Positions 44,525 through 53,954 of a stretch of 64,000 nucleotides of DNA are shown in pieces; the stretch's first letter is position 1; each line of letters begins with the position of its first letter. Below the pieces are notes generated by a model, which did no database searches, had not been told where the DNA came from, and saw only the letters and a program-made list of their open reading frames with translations. The position numbers and the translations under genes were made by a program. Source of the DNA: Saccharicrinis sp963675435 (lineage in GTDB: Bacteria; Bacteroidota; Bacteroidia; Bacteroidales; Marinilabiliaceae); contig OY776216.1 in the NCBI GenBank assembly GCA_963675435.1, forward strand, positions 5,332,001 through 5,396,000. Reading direction: 5' to 3'.

Positions 44525-47071
44525 CTACTTTGTCATTTTGCTAACTCGAGAAACCATATCTACCGATTGTAGAATTTTTGCTTTAAGATCTTCCGGGTAC
44601 ACAGGATGGTCTTTAAAAAAGTAGTCTATAATTTTTAAGGCCTCCGCAGAACCATAACCTCTTAATGTAACCTGTACCCACGACATCGGGAAAAATAAAG
44701 AGCCTGTTTCTTTAATTGTTTTGGTTAACTCTAATGCTCCATTCAGGTATTTCATATTGTGCTCTTGATGATAAGGGTGATGAATAAATGCCATTGCAGT
44801 GAGCACCCAATTTTCTTTTTTACGATTTTCCTGATTGCTTAATCCCTCCACAAAAGCATCCACTACAGCATTATCTTTTGAAAAAACAGGACTCACAAAC
44901 TCCAGCATACCTCTTACATCCTCATCTTTTATATCTTCTGCCATTGCAATAAGAAATGCATCATCCAATGCAGAATCTTTTAATGCCAGTTGCATGGCCA
45001 TCTTACTCAAATCTCTTTCCGACAATTGAACGTCTGCCATTTCCTTTTTTCGAATTACAACCTGACGTAGCTTTTTTAAGCCTTGTGGTGTTAGTGCAAT
45101 GCTAGCCCATGTTTTAACCAACATTCTCCTTATACCTAAAGACTGAACTTCATTCATTTTATTTAATAAAGCATCCTCTAACTCCGGAGCCATACGTATT
45201 CTTAGTTCAGCCCCTGAACATCGCCAAAAAACATTAGATAACTGATCACAAATCAAACTTAGCAATTGTTCATTATCAATATTCTCAACCGATCTACAAA
45301 GCATTGTTAAGTACTTATCCGGAGTCACATTTCCATGCAATAAATTTTCATACAAGTGCACCAAAACACTTCCAGGAATAAGATCATCGTCCCAATGATA
45401 AATATTATTTAGTGCATACTCAAGCGAAATAGGATCGAATACAAAAAGTCCATATCCACTGGCATCTACAGATGGTAATATAAACTGAGGCTTTTCGTCT
45501 GCCACTCTTTGTTTCCTGGTTAATAATTCTAATTCTTCGGTTTGTAATTGGTTATTATTAACCTTTACATACTTTATTCTTTGCGCCCAAACTTTGCTAC
45601 TATCTGAATATTCAGGGGTTTGTTTTACAAATAACTGATCATCTTCAGCAACAAATTCAATGATTGGTCTTCCTGGTTCATTCACCCAATTTTTACTCCA
45701 TAACTCCAAATCATACTCACTTAATTCTGTTAGTATCTTTATTAAATCAGCCCATGAGGCATTTTTATAACTATATGTAGCCAAGTATTTCCTTAAACCT
45801 TGCTGCAGTTTATGATCACCCATCAATTTTTCCAACTGATTCATTACAATTGGTGCTTTATGATATATAATGGTTCCATACATTGAGCTGGCATTTTCTA
45901 AATTATCAAGTTTTTGCTCTATTGGATTTGCAGCCTGCGTTCTATCAACTGAAAACGAGGAAGGAAAATGTGTAGTAAGAAAAGTAAGCTCATGATTTAA
46001 CTTGGGAAATTGCTCTTTAACAATTTTATCAGCCATAAAATTGGCAAACACTTCTTTTTGCCAAACTCCACTAAACCATTTCATGGTAACCAAATCACCA
46101 AACCACATATGTGCTGTTTCATGAGCTATAAGTTGAGCTCTGTTTAATAGTTCTTCCTGGGTTGGAGTTTCACTTAAAAACAATTTTTCTTGTCGATAAT
46201 AAACTGCTCCGGGATGTTCCATACCTGAAAACTGGAAAGAAGGAATGCAAACTAAATCGTACTTATTAAACGGATATTTTATTTGAGTAAAGCTTTCCAG
46301 CCATTGTAGTGAATGAAACACCTGGTTAAAAACCGGAGTTATACTTCTGTTTAACTTAAGTGAATCTTCTTCCAGATGATACATTGAAATTTCCACACCA
46401 TTTCTGGTATCTGAAACTTTCTTAAATTCTCCAGCTGCAAAAGCCCACAAATAAGTACTGATTGGTTTTGACTCCGAATAGGAAATACGCTTGGTTTGTT
46501 CTGAAGTCTCTTCTTCCAAATAAGGTTTTCCATTAGTAATGGCGCTCCAGTTTTTGGGCATGTTAATCGCATACGAAACCTTAGCTTTTAAATCCGGCTG
46601 ATCAAAACAAGGAATAGCTGTACGAGCCCGGTCTGGAACAAATAATGAATACAAATATTTTTCATTTCTGTTTAACGCTCCTTCTCCCATCAAAAACTCT
46701 ATTTCAATGTTATTTTCACCCTCTTGTAAATAATTACCAGGAATGACCAAATGTTCATTTTCTAATAAAAAATAAACCTTTTCATCATTTGCTTTCACCA
46801 TTAAAACATGATCAGGATCTGACACAAAATCAAAGACTAAAGGACTTACAATATCTTTTTTAAAGAGCTTAATTGTTGATTTTGCCTTAATAGGAGTTTC
46901 TAATGAATCCGGAATATTCATTTCCAGATGATATTTAATTTCTGAAATATCATTGAATCTCTTTTCTGCTAATTCTTTTGAGACTCCTTTCTCCAATGTT
47001 TTTTTTTCTTCTTGTTTACAGGAGGAAATAATTAATGCTATTATTAAAAGTGAAGTGAGTAAGGTTTTCAT
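44525..47071 (-). CDS. M1 family metallopeptidase (aminopeptidase N type)
   Basis: An 848-aa zinc aminopeptidase with a lipoprotein signal (ISSCKQEEK). The exopeptidase region appears as GMEHPG instead of GAMEN. The zinc motif is HETAH (His317, Glu318, His321), with the second Glu at 340, exactly 18 residues after the last His. A long C-terminal HEAT-like domain follows. It removes N-terminal residues from peptides in the envelope. It is single-gene. Its promoter side faces the ISAs1 element, 75 bases away. Confidence 0.92.
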   Translation of the reverse strand: MKTLLTSLLIIALIISSCKQEEKKTLEKGVSKELAEKRFNDISEIKYHLEMNIPDSLETPIKAKSTIKLFKKDIVSPLVFDFVSDPDHVLMVKANDEKVYFLLENEHLVIPGNYLQEGENNIEIEFLMGEGALNRNEKYLYSLFVPDRARTAIPCFDQPDLKAKVSYAINMPKNWSAITNGKPYLEEETSEQTKRISYSESKPISTYLWAFAAGEFKKVSDTRNGVEISMYHLEEDSLKLNRSITPVFNQVFHSLQWLESFTQIKYPFNKYDLVCIPSFQFSGMEHPGAVYYRQEKLFLSETPTQEELLNRAQLIAHETAHMWFGDLVTMKWFSGVWQKEVFANFMADKIVKEQFPKLNHELTFLTTHFPSSFSVDRTQAANPIEQKLDNLENASSMYGTIIYHKAPIVMNQLEKLMGDHKLQQGLRKYLATYSYKNASWADLIKILTELSEYDLELWSKNWVNEPGRPIIEFVAEDDQLFVKQTPEYSDSSKVWAQRIKYVKVNNNQLQTEELELLTRKQRVADEKPQFILPSVDASGYGLFVFDPISLEYALNNIYHWDDDLIPGSVLVHLYENLLHGNVTPDKYLTMLCRSVENIDNEQLLSLICDQLSNVFWRCSGAELRIRMAPELEDALLNKMNEVQSLGIRRMLVKTWASIALTPQGLKKLRQVVIRKKEMADVQLSERDLSKMAMQLALKDSALDDAFLIAMAEDIKDEDVRGMLEFVSPVFSKDNAVVDAFVEGLSNQENRKKENWVLTAMAFIHHPYHQEHNMKYLNGALELTKTIKETGSLFFPMSWVQVTLRGYGSAEALKIIDYFFKDHPVYPEDLKAKILQSVDMVSRVSKMTK

Positions 47072-47146
47072 TTTGACGACAAATAATATTGTTGTGTATT
47101 TTGATGATCAAATATATAGGAAGTTTAGATAAAAAAAAATATTACT

Positions 47147-48418
47147 CCTGATTACCCAGGGAAATCGCTTTTAACAATTAAGAATTCTCTCCCTATATTT
47201 GTCATTCAAAGCAGCAGTTAATCTCTTAGCAGGCTTAGAGATCTTCCGTGATTTTTCTTTTTCTAACATAGCCAATGCCAGCTTTAAAATGATATTATAA
47301 TTAACAGCAGAGTAGCCTTTCTTTTTGAGAGAAGCATCTTCTTTGAAAAGTACGTCCAGAGACCAATGCAGGTTGTTTTCAATAGTCCAATGTTGCCTTA
47401 TGGCATTATTTATCTGTTCGGCATTACCTGGTAATGAACTTATATAATACCTTGTTTCTATTGATGTTTTATCAAGGCTTTTGTTACACCTTTCAGAAGT
47501 TATACAAACAATGCTTTTTAAACCAGCCCACAGGTTTTTATCATCTAAGAATTTAAGGTTTGTAATAACTTGACAAGTTCGTGTTTCTATTCTGCCATGC
47601 CCACTATCTACATCTGTATAGGTTTCAGCAATTTCACCTTTTTGAAATAACTTCTCGACTTGTTCTTTTAACTCTTGCTGATTTCCTTTCACCATAATTA
47701 AATAGTCTGCCTTTTGTTTTAGAATATCTTCTGCTATTTGTTTTTGGCAGCCCATTGCATCAATTGTCACAATGCACCCTTTAATCTCCAGAAGCTTTAG
47801 TAATTTAGGAATCGCTGTTATTTCATTGCTCTTTTCATCAACCACTTCCTGCCCAATACACAACCTGTTCTCAGATGCATATGCAGAAACAACATGTAAT
47901 GCTGCTTTGGAATCATTTCGATTATTCGATTTACGAATCGTTTTTCCATCAATTGCTACCACTTCGCCATTGGTGAAACTGAAAATTGAATTTATCCAAT
48001 TCGTGAAACAACAGGAAAACTCCTTATGATCAAGCTTTGCGAAAAGCTTCCCAATTACATCATGAGAAGGAATACCTTGGCTGTAAGGAAAGAATTTTCG
48101 TAACCAATCCAGCTTTGTATTTCCAAATTCCTGAATCATCGTCCATCCCTCAGCACCACTAATTACGGCCGAAATAGTTAGAAATAGGATTTCATTTAAT
48201 GGATAAAAGAAGTTGCCTTTGTTTGTTCTGCATGGGTCATTCAAGGATTGAAAGTACTTGTTAAAATTGGGATTTTCTTGTTCTGCTTTTGGGGCCGAAA
48301 AATTGTGCATTTTTTTTCATGCTAACACTTTAGCTTGAACACTGTAAAGATACTAATTCTTCTCAAATTACTCTATGTCGAATATTACCGTTAAAAGCGA
48401 AATCCCTGCCTGATTACC
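47147..48418. mobile_element. intact ISAs1-family insertion sequence with 10-bp target duplication
   Basis: The element runs from about 47157 to 48408 (1252 bases) and carries one transposase gene. The terminal inverted repeats are CAGGGAAATCGCTTTTAAC (47157-47175) and its partner at 48390-48408, 17 of 19 bases matching. The direct repeat CCTGATTACC occurs outside both ends (47147-47156 and 48409-48418), a perfect 10-bp target duplication, which is within the range described for ISAs1 elements. The element therefore looks recently inserted and complete. Confidence 0.92.
47171..48310 (-). CDS. ISAs1-family DDE transposase
   Basis: A 379-aa transposase, full length for ISAs1. It has the N-terminal DUF4338/DDE_Tnp_1-associated region, then VVAIDGKTIRKSNNRND and the catalytic Asp in VTIDAMGCQKQIAEDI. 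YLIMVKGNQ follows. The C-terminal region has the QHWTIENNLHWSLDVLFKEDAS motif with the acidic catalytic residue. ATG at 48308-48310. The frame is intact and occupies nearly the whole element. No sign of decay. Confidence 0.92.
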   Translation of the reverse strand: MHNFSAPKAEQENPNFNKYFQSLNDPCRTNKGNFFYPLNEILFLTISAVISGAEGWTMIQEFGNTKLDWLRKFFPYSQGIPSHDVIGKLFAKLDHKEFSCCFTNWINSIFSFTNGEVVAIDGKTIRKSNNRNDSKAALHVVSAYASENRLCIGQEVVDEKSNEITAIPKLLKLLEIKGCIVTIDAMGCQKQIAEDILKQKADYLIMVKGNQQELKEQVEKLFQKGEIAETYTDVDSGHGRIETRTCQVITNLKFLDDKNLWAGLKSIVCITSERCNKSLDKTSIETRYYISSLPGNAEQINNAIRQHWTIENNLHWSLDVLFKEDASLKKKGYSAVNYNIILKLALAMLEKEKSRKISKPAKRLTAALNDKYRERILNC

Positions 48419-48440
48419 TTATTTTTTCTGATGTCAAATA

Positions 48441-48630
48441 AAAGGGGGAAACTCCAAACACTGGCGTAAGAAGATTTCCCCATTTGGGGATAGTTCGCTG
48501 CAATCTGCAGTACGTTTTCCTTTAAGGGGGAAAGTTTCAAACACGAGTGCTGCATATATTCCACCGACAGGGAAATCTTGCTGCATTGTGTAGAAGCATT
48601 TCCCCATTTGGAGACGCGTTACTGCATTCT
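48441..48630. repeat. degenerate palindromic repeat array A, about 41-bp period
   Basis: Five related units end with or contain GGGGGAAA, TTTCCCCATTTGGGGAT, TTTTCCTTTAAGGGGGAAA, TTCCACCGACAGGGAAA and TTTCCCCATTTGGAG. Each forms a short hairpin of T/C-rich and G/A-rich arms, and the units are separated by 23-25 base spacers that often contain CTGCA. Unit starts after the first are at 48475, 48515, 48559 and 48599. The spacers are not unique phage-like sequences of constant length and the repeats are imperfect, so I do not call it CRISPR. Confidence 0.6.
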
Positions 48631-48750
48631 TTTTTTAAACAATTACCTTCCTATACTTCTCTCTTTTCTAATTATGATGAAGATTTACAATAGTAACAAA
48701 TTCAAACAAATATACAACGAGGCAGTTATGGGTTGTAATTATCTTCAACA

Positions 48751-48920
48751 AATCTGCAGGGAGGTTTCTACAATCCATAATTTGTTAAAACACAACGTTT
48801 GTAATGAGTTGCGGTTCATAGAAACCATCCTGCAATATGCAGCGATATGTTTACGAATCGTTATTGTGCTCCTGCGACGTGCAGCGCAGTTTCTACGGAC
48901 CGTAATTTAATTTGTGCACT
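48751..48920. repeat. degenerate palindromic repeat array B, 42-bp period
   Basis: Palindromes CCTGCAATATGCAG (48829-48842) and CCTGCGACGTGCAG (48871-48884) start exactly 42 bases apart and are followed by similar tails (GTTTACGAATCG, GTTTCTACGGACCG). A third relative, AATCTGCAGGGAGGTTTCTAC, lies at 48751. GGTTTCTA (48763) and TAGAAACC (48819) form an inverted pair. The local base composition is richer in G and C than the flanks. Confidence 0.55.
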
Positions 48921-49157
48921 CTCACTTGGAGCATTTTATAAATAAAGTCGATTTGAATCATCTTTTAACTTTTGACAATTTTCTCTCAACACACCTAACC
49001 CATAACACGCTTGATTCTTAAATAAATATTATAGTTTATAATCCTTATTTTGAAGAAATTGAATCTATTTAATTTTATGTCGAACTGAAGTTTTTATAAT
49101 TTTATTTATGGAATTTATAATTAAACGGCATCCTTCATAAAAATAAAATTATATCAT
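48919..49157. other. intergenic remainder before the MuiA-like gene
   Basis: This stretch between the repeat arrays and the MuiA-like gene is AT-rich. No ORF, hairpin or clear promoter match was found. Confidence 0.35.
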
Positions 49158-51038
49158 ATGAAAGTATTGAGCATTATTCTACTAAGTCTGATTTTCTGTA
49201 ACGCATTTTCTCAGGAAATAATAGAAAAAGAAGTAAAAACCACCGTGAATGAAGTAACTGTATTTCTTGAAGGAGCACAGATCATACGAAAAAAATCAGT
49301 GGACTTAATCCCGGGTAAAACAATAATAAAATTCGTTAACCTTTCGCCATTTATTGATGCAAAAAGCATTCAGGCTAAAGCCTTGGGCGAATTAACAGTA
49401 TTATCCGTAAATCATCAACAAAACTATCTTGACAAGTCGCTAAAGTCGGCTGAACTTACCCAATTAGAAAATCAGTTAGAGGAGGTTAACGACAAAATTA
49501 AAATTGAGGATACCTATTTGTCCATTATTAAGGAAGAACTCTCCTTTCTTCAATCTAATAAAGATATAGGTGGTAAAAACGAACAACTGAGTGTTACCAA
49601 TCTTCAACAGGCTGCTGATTTTTATGGCAAAAAGTTAACCGATTTAAAAATGAAGGAGATTGAGCGCAATCAAACACTTAAAAAGTTATCCCAACATCGT
49701 AATGATTTACAAAAACAGATCAACACTATAACAAGTAAAAAGGAATACCCAACAGGTGAAGTACTGGTAAAAGTTGATGTAAAAAAAGCAGGTAGATATG
49801 CATTGGAATTGAATTACCTGGTTGCAAATGCAGGTTGGTTTCCTTCTTACGATATCAGGGCTAAAAATATAAACGAACCCGTACAGTTAATTTACAAAGC
49901 CAATGTAAAACAAGATACCAAAGTTGACTGGACCAACGTTAAGCTTAAATTTTCTTCGGCAGAACCTAATGTATCGGGTGTAGCCCCTGAATTACAACCC
50001 TATTATTTAAGCTACAACATGCGCCCTCCTGTGTACAAAGCTTTTTCAAATACAGTTAATGGCCGTGTGTTTGACAATGCGGGTCAACCTCTTCCCGGAG
50101 TAAATGTAATTGTTGATGGCACAACCATTGGAACTGTAACTGATTTTGATGGAAACTATTCCATCACCATCCCCAATAACTCAAGTAGTTTAAAATATTC
50201 ATTTATTGGCTTCAATGAGAAAACATTACCTATTACCGGACCGGTTATGAATGTTAGTTTGCAAGAAAATACACTGGCGCTTGATGAAGTTTTTGTTATG
50301 GGTTATGGTTCAAACGATGATGTCGCAGGAGCATTGCGGGGCAAAATTGCAGGAGTTAATGTAAAACATGATAAAATAAAAATCAGAGGAGTAAGCAGTC
50401 TTGCTATACCAACAGCTCAAGTAGAAAACCAAACCACTGTTGATTTTGAAATTCATACTCCGTACACCATCAATTCCGACAATAAAAACTACACTGTAGA
50501 TATGGAGCAATATGAACTACCTGCCTTCTATCAATATTACTGTGTACCAAAAATTGATAAGGACGCGTTCTTGATTGCCAACATTGTTAATTGGGAAAAA
50601 TACAATCTGTTAGAAGGAGAAGCCAACGTATTTTTTGAAGGTACTTATGTTGGTAAAACATTAATGGATGTACGCTTTGCATCTGATACACTTGAAATAT
50701 CATTGGGCAGGGATAAGAAAGTATCTGTTAACCGTGAAAAGGTAAAAGACTTTACCAATAAACAATTTATTGGCAGCAAAAAAGAAGAAACCCGTGCATG
50801 GAAAACAACAGTGAAAAACAACAAAGTTCAGGACATTAACCTTATTATTTTGGATCAGATTCCTGTATCAACCATGGAAGAAATTGAAGTAAGCCTTCAA
50901 AACACTTCGGGAGCTCAGCATAATACTGAAACCGGAGAAATTAAATGGGAATTGAATCTGGGAGCCAACGATAAAAAAGAACTGGATTTAAAATACTCAG
51001 TAAAATACCCTAAAAACAGGAATTTGATTATTGAATAA
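49158..51038 (+). CDS. MuiA-family (DUF4139) protein with inserted SusC-like N-terminal module
   Basis: A 626-aa exported protein. Signal peptide (1-19), an N-terminal DUF4140 region (EVTVFLEGAQIIRK, then a coiled coil about 95-195), and a DUF4139 body that begins near residue 200 (SYDIRAKNINEPVQLIYKANV). The body is interrupted at about residues 300-416 by a CarboxypepD_reg-like sandwich (VNGRVFDNAGQPLPGVNVIVDG), a MGYGS stretch (381-385) and ALRGKIAGVNV ... KIRGVSS, the hallmark N-terminal sequence of SusC-type TonB receptors. DUF4139 then resumes at QTTVDFEIHTPYTI. MuiA relatives affect mucoidy/envelope; function here is unknown. Confidence 0.85.
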   Translation: MKVLSIILLSLIFCNAFSQEIIEKEVKTTVNEVTVFLEGAQIIRKKSVDLIPGKTIIKFVNLSPFIDAKSIQAKALGELTVLSVNHQQNYLDKSLKSAELTQLENQLEEVNDKIKIEDTYLSIIKEELSFLQSNKDIGGKNEQLSVTNLQQAADFYGKKLTDLKMKEIERNQTLKKLSQHRNDLQKQINTITSKKEYPTGEVLVKVDVKKAGRYALELNYLVANAGWFPSYDIRAKNINEPVQLIYKANVKQDTKVDWTNVKLKFSSAEPNVSGVAPELQPYYLSYNMRPPVYKAFSNTVNGRVFDNAGQPLPGVNVIVDGTTIGTVTDFDGNYSITIPNNSSSLKYSFIGFNEKTLPITGPVMNVSLQENTLALDEVFVMGYGSNDDVAGALRGKIAGVNVKHDKIKIRGVSSLAIPTAQVENQTTVDFEIHTPYTINSDNKNYTVDMEQYELPAFYQYYCVPKIDKDAFLIANIVNWEKYNLLEGEANVFFEGTYVGKTLMDVRFASDTLEISLGRDKKVSVNREKVKDFTNKQFIGSKKEETRAWKTTVKNNKVQDINLIILDQIPVSTMEEIEVSLQNTSGAQHNTETGEIKWELNLGANDKKELDLKYSVKYPKNRNLIIE

Positions 51039-51392
51039 GTATAATAAAAGAAACTCTCTGTTAATACGTTATGAGTATGAGCAGAGAGTTTGCTATTTAT
51101 AGAACCTCATCATTTTAAATAAAAAAAATCTGACGCTCTAATTATTAATCAGCATTCATCATACTATTTTATCAATTGGATGATAACAGTATTAGCGTAA
51201 ACCTTAAAGTAATCACATCAATATCTAATAATTTCATTTCCACCAGTTAAAAATCTTTAGAAACCGGATTTCAACTTAAAACCGCAACATGCGTCATATC
51301 AAGTATCGTTATTCAAATATCTAACAATATTATTAAACCAAACAGCCTATTATGCAATTTCAAACAAAACTTACAATTATATACTATCTATT
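51039..51392. other. intergenic region with terminator
   Basis: A hairpin with AAACTCTCTG (51051-51060) and CAGAGAGTTT (51082-51091) follows the MuiA-like gene and is a plausible, weak terminator. The remaining 300 bases are AT-rich without a gene. Confidence 0.45.
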
Positions 51393-52058
51393 ATGCTAAA
51401 AACACTTTTTATATCTGTAATCCTATGCATTACAGTATCTGCAGCTAGTCAAGAAACTGAAAACGTAAACCTTATTGAATATATCAAAGAAGTTCAAAAA
51501 TGGAACAAACAAAGTAATGAGATGACACTGTCTTTTTGGATACCCAATGGATACTGGGAGCTTGCATTAAAAGATAACCCACAGATAACGCAAGCTGTAA
51601 TTAATCAAATTAAAGATGCTTTTAAAGATTATGTATTCGTATGTGCTTTAGATTTGGATATCAATAATAATGGCACCATGTCATACACGCCGGAATCCGA
51701 CCTTAGAAAAACCATTTTTATTAAAGACAATACTAACAAACAATACGATCCTCTTGATAAAGAGGAAATATCTTCCGATGCATTATCATTATCAGAAGCA
51801 ATTAAACCGATGTTTGCACAAATGCTTGGACAGATGGGGGCCGGAATGCACTTCTACTTTTTTAAGATAACAGATGAAAAAGGAAACCCAACCATCAACG
51901 AGTATAAAAAAGGGGAATTCACAATTTGCCATTCAGGAAGAGAATTTAAATACAATCTGCCATTAGTAACTCTATTGCCACCTAAAGTTTGCCCTATTGA
52001 TAACGCTTCGATGAAAGGGAATTGGGATTATTGTCCTTTTCATGGTGTAAAGCTGTAA
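51393..52058 (+). CDS. secreted hypothetical protein with C-terminal Cys pair
   Basis: A 221-aa protein that I do not recognise. A signal peptide (1-19, ending AASQ) predicts export. The body has a mixed alpha/beta composition with a conserved-looking stretch LSFWIPNGYWELALKDNP and GQMGAGMHFYFFKITDEKG. The C terminus KVCPIDNASMKGNWDYCPFHGVKL, when split at Cys-Pro, resembles half of a zinc ribbon (CP..., then CPFHG). No operon partner is evident; the next gene on the other strand is convergent. Confidence 0.6.
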   Translation: MLKTLFISVILCITVSAASQETENVNLIEYIKEVQKWNKQSNEMTLSFWIPNGYWELALKDNPQITQAVINQIKDAFKDYVFVCALDLDINNNGTMSYTPESDLRKTIFIKDNTNKQYDPLDKEEISSDALSLSEAIKPMFAQMLGQMGAGMHFYFFKITDEKGNPTINEYKKGEFTICHSGREFKYNLPLVTLLPPKVCPIDNASMKGNWDYCPFHGVKL

Positions 52059-52145
52059 TACTGACTTTAAGCACAAGTCTTAACATATTACACCACAATG
52101 TATTTATTGATATGGACCATATTTTCTTATATGGTCCTCTGATAT

Positions 52146-52928
52146 TTAAAAAGCTACAGGAATTACGCCATCCAATTTCTCCATTATATAAAATACATTT
52201 TCACCCAGGGCCTCCTTCTGTATCTCTTTTGAAAGTTCCTCTTTTTGTACTTTTCCTCTGGCATTAAAATTAAAATCCCGGGTTTTAATTTGAACCACAC
52301 CTAAAGTAAAACCTAAGGCAAATATTAAAACACTGATTGCACCAAATCTTTTCAATTGAATTTTCCCTAATATCAAGAGTATTGTATTTATAAATACCAC
52401 ACCATTTACAATCAAAAACACGTCATAATTATTCCACCACCAGGTATCGCCAAATCCACCTATATATACTTTTGATGGCCATAAATAAGCCACTCCGCCC
52501 CATCCTCCTCCCGGAGTCACCATATCTTCCAACAGATGCATGTTATAACCTAAAATAAAAGCTACAACAAAAGGTAATACTGATAAGATAGAAGATCTGG
52601 ATAACTTAGATTTTGTTTTTGCTAAATACAAGATCATACCCAATAGTAAACCAAATAATATTGATGCTAATAATGAGTGAAAAAAGGCATGGTGAGAATA
52701 CCACAATCTAGCACCAAAGGCTTCATTTCCGAAAATAGGTAAATTGAACCACTGACCAAAAGTCGAGTCAAATCCACTCCATTTAGTAATCACATCAATA
52801 TCAGGTAAAGCTCCGGCAAACGCTCCTGTCGCCAAAATTACAATCTTATTGGCAAACTTAGTTTTAGTTGCATTAGCCACAACTGACGCTACAGCAACTC
52901 CAGATAAGGTATGCGTTAAAATATCCAT
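52146..52928 (-). CDS. metal-dependent hydrolase, YdjM/DUF457 family membrane protein
   Basis: A 260-aa membrane protein with several hydrophobic helices. Family motifs are the N-terminal MDILTHTLSGVAVA, LPDIDVITKW, the WYSHHAFFHSLLAS histidine cluster and NMHLLEDMVTPGGGWGG. Together these provide the metal-binding His/Asp set of the LexA-binding inner-membrane hydrolase family. Substrate unknown. It is the last gene of a three-gene minus-strand operon, 13 bases after the DUF2809 gene. Confidence 0.85.
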   Translation of the reverse strand: MDILTHTLSGVAVASVVANATKTKFANKIVILATGAFAGALPDIDVITKWSGFDSTFGQWFNLPIFGNEAFGARLWYSHHAFFHSLLASILFGLLLGMILYLAKTKSKLSRSSILSVLPFVVAFILGYNMHLLEDMVTPGGGWGGVAYLWPSKVYIGGFGDTWWWNNYDVFLIVNGVVFINTILLILGKIQLKRFGAISVLIFALGFTLGVVQIKTRDFNFNARGKVQKEELSKEIQKEALGENVFYIMEKLDGVIPVAF

Positions 52929-52941
52929 AAGCTTATATTTT

Positions 52942-53331
52942 TTAAATCAATCCTGATCTATAAAAGCGTATTTCTAAAAAGAAACCTATTGCAACACCAA
53001 TAGTATAACAAATCAAATCACTCCATAAAAAGCCAAAACCTAATACCAAACCACCCAACCTTGTATTTCTTATTGCATCAATCCATGGTGAATGATAAAG
53101 CTGACTGATTTCAACACCAAACGAAAATAACATTGCATAAACAGCAATTGTACATGATCGTTTTCGTTTAAAAACAACACCAAACATCCAAAATACCATT
53201 AATGCCCATAAAACATCTCCAAGATATGCCTTTACCCAGAAAGGAAAATCATCAGCAAAACGTCTGGATGCCAATCCCAACACAATGGTTAATACAGTTA
53301 TTAAAACATAAAAAATACGATTTCTGTTCAT
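52942..53331 (-). CDS. DUF2809 membrane protein
   Basis: A 129-aa protein with four hydrophobic helices and the DUF2809 pattern: LGLASRRFADDFPFWVKAYLGDVLWALMVF at the start, then FSFGVEISQLYHSPWIDAIR, and a closing SDLICYTIGVAIGFFLE. Function unknown, usually near other small membrane proteins. The start codon overlaps the stop of the upstream GGCT-like gene (ATGA overlap), so the two are translationally coupled. Confidence 0.88.
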   Translation of the reverse strand: MNRNRIFYVLITVLTIVLGLASRRFADDFPFWVKAYLGDVLWALMVFWMFGVVFKRKRSCTIAVYAMLFSFGVEISQLYHSPWIDAIRNTRLGGLVLGFGFLWSDLICYTIGVAIGFFLEIRFYRSGLI

Positions 53332-53954
53332 CCTTTACTTTTATCCAGGTTATTTCGAATACCTAATTTACTCTCAAAATATGACTGAACCTCTATATCT
53401 GTCATTTTATAGCTCTCCCTTACTCCGACTTTAAGTGTATTTAAATATTCATTGCTTGGCGCATTTATTTCTTCTTCTAAAAATTGTTCATTGGTAAAAG
53501 TAAATATAGGATATCCACTTTCTTCACCTAAATATATCAAGTTTCCATACCACGTATTACTCAGAAACACACTACTCCCCTGCTCTTGAACATTATAAAA
53601 ATCAATCTCAAGTTTACCTTCATAGTCATTCTCCTGCCTTACTACATCAACAAACTGTTCTATGGTAATCAGATACATTCGCCCAAGGGTAGCTTCTTTT
53701 TCATCTGGTTTATTTTTAATAAAGGCCACTCCTCCTTTACCCCAACTGCTAAACTCCATTGCAAAATACAACGCTCTGTTTATGATAATATTTTGTATCG
53801 CCCTAGGTGCAGTTTTATCAGAACATCCCGAATGCATTTTTTTTGAGCCCTGAGGCATACCTCCTTTTATATAACATAAAAAGCGATCCTCACATAAATT
53901 GGAACCATAGCTGGCATACCATACTAAATTACTATCTACCCTGTTTTTCATCAT
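53328..53954 (-). CDS. gamma-glutamylcyclotransferase-like fold protein
   Basis: About 208 aa from the first ATG pair (53949-53954). The frame continues upstream to a weaker start at 53999, but the segment between encodes a hydrophobic leader-like stretch with Cys residues that I judge unlikely. The N-terminal WYASYGSNL motif is the substrate-binding YGSN signature of the GGCT-like/AIG2 superfamily, followed by the small barrel. The usual catalytic Glu is not located with confidence. It overlaps the DUF2809 gene by 4 bases. Confidence 0.65.
   Translation of the reverse strand: MMKNRVDSNLVWYASYGSNLCEDRFLCYIKGGMPQGSKKMHSGCSDKTAPRAIQNIIINRALYFAMEFSSWGKGGVAFIKNKPDEKEATLGRMYLITIEQFVDVVRQENDYEGKLEIDFYNVQEQGSSVFLSNTWYGNLIYLGEESGYPIFTFTNEQFLEEEINAPSNEYLNTLKVGVRESYKMTDIEVQSYFESKLGIRNNLDKSKG

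Noticed and set aside
47157..48408. possible passenger gene in the ISAs1 element
   Set aside because: The transposase fills nearly the whole space between the ends. Other frames are shadows.
48441..48630. CRISPR-like array (regular repeats with spacers)
   Set aside because: Repeats are only 15-19 bases, differ strongly between units, and spacers share CTGCA words. No cas gene is in the window.
48578..48910. 110-codon frame over the repeat arrays
   Set aside because: It is low-complexity, composed of translated palindromic repeats, with no signal or domain and no start context. I treat it as chance.
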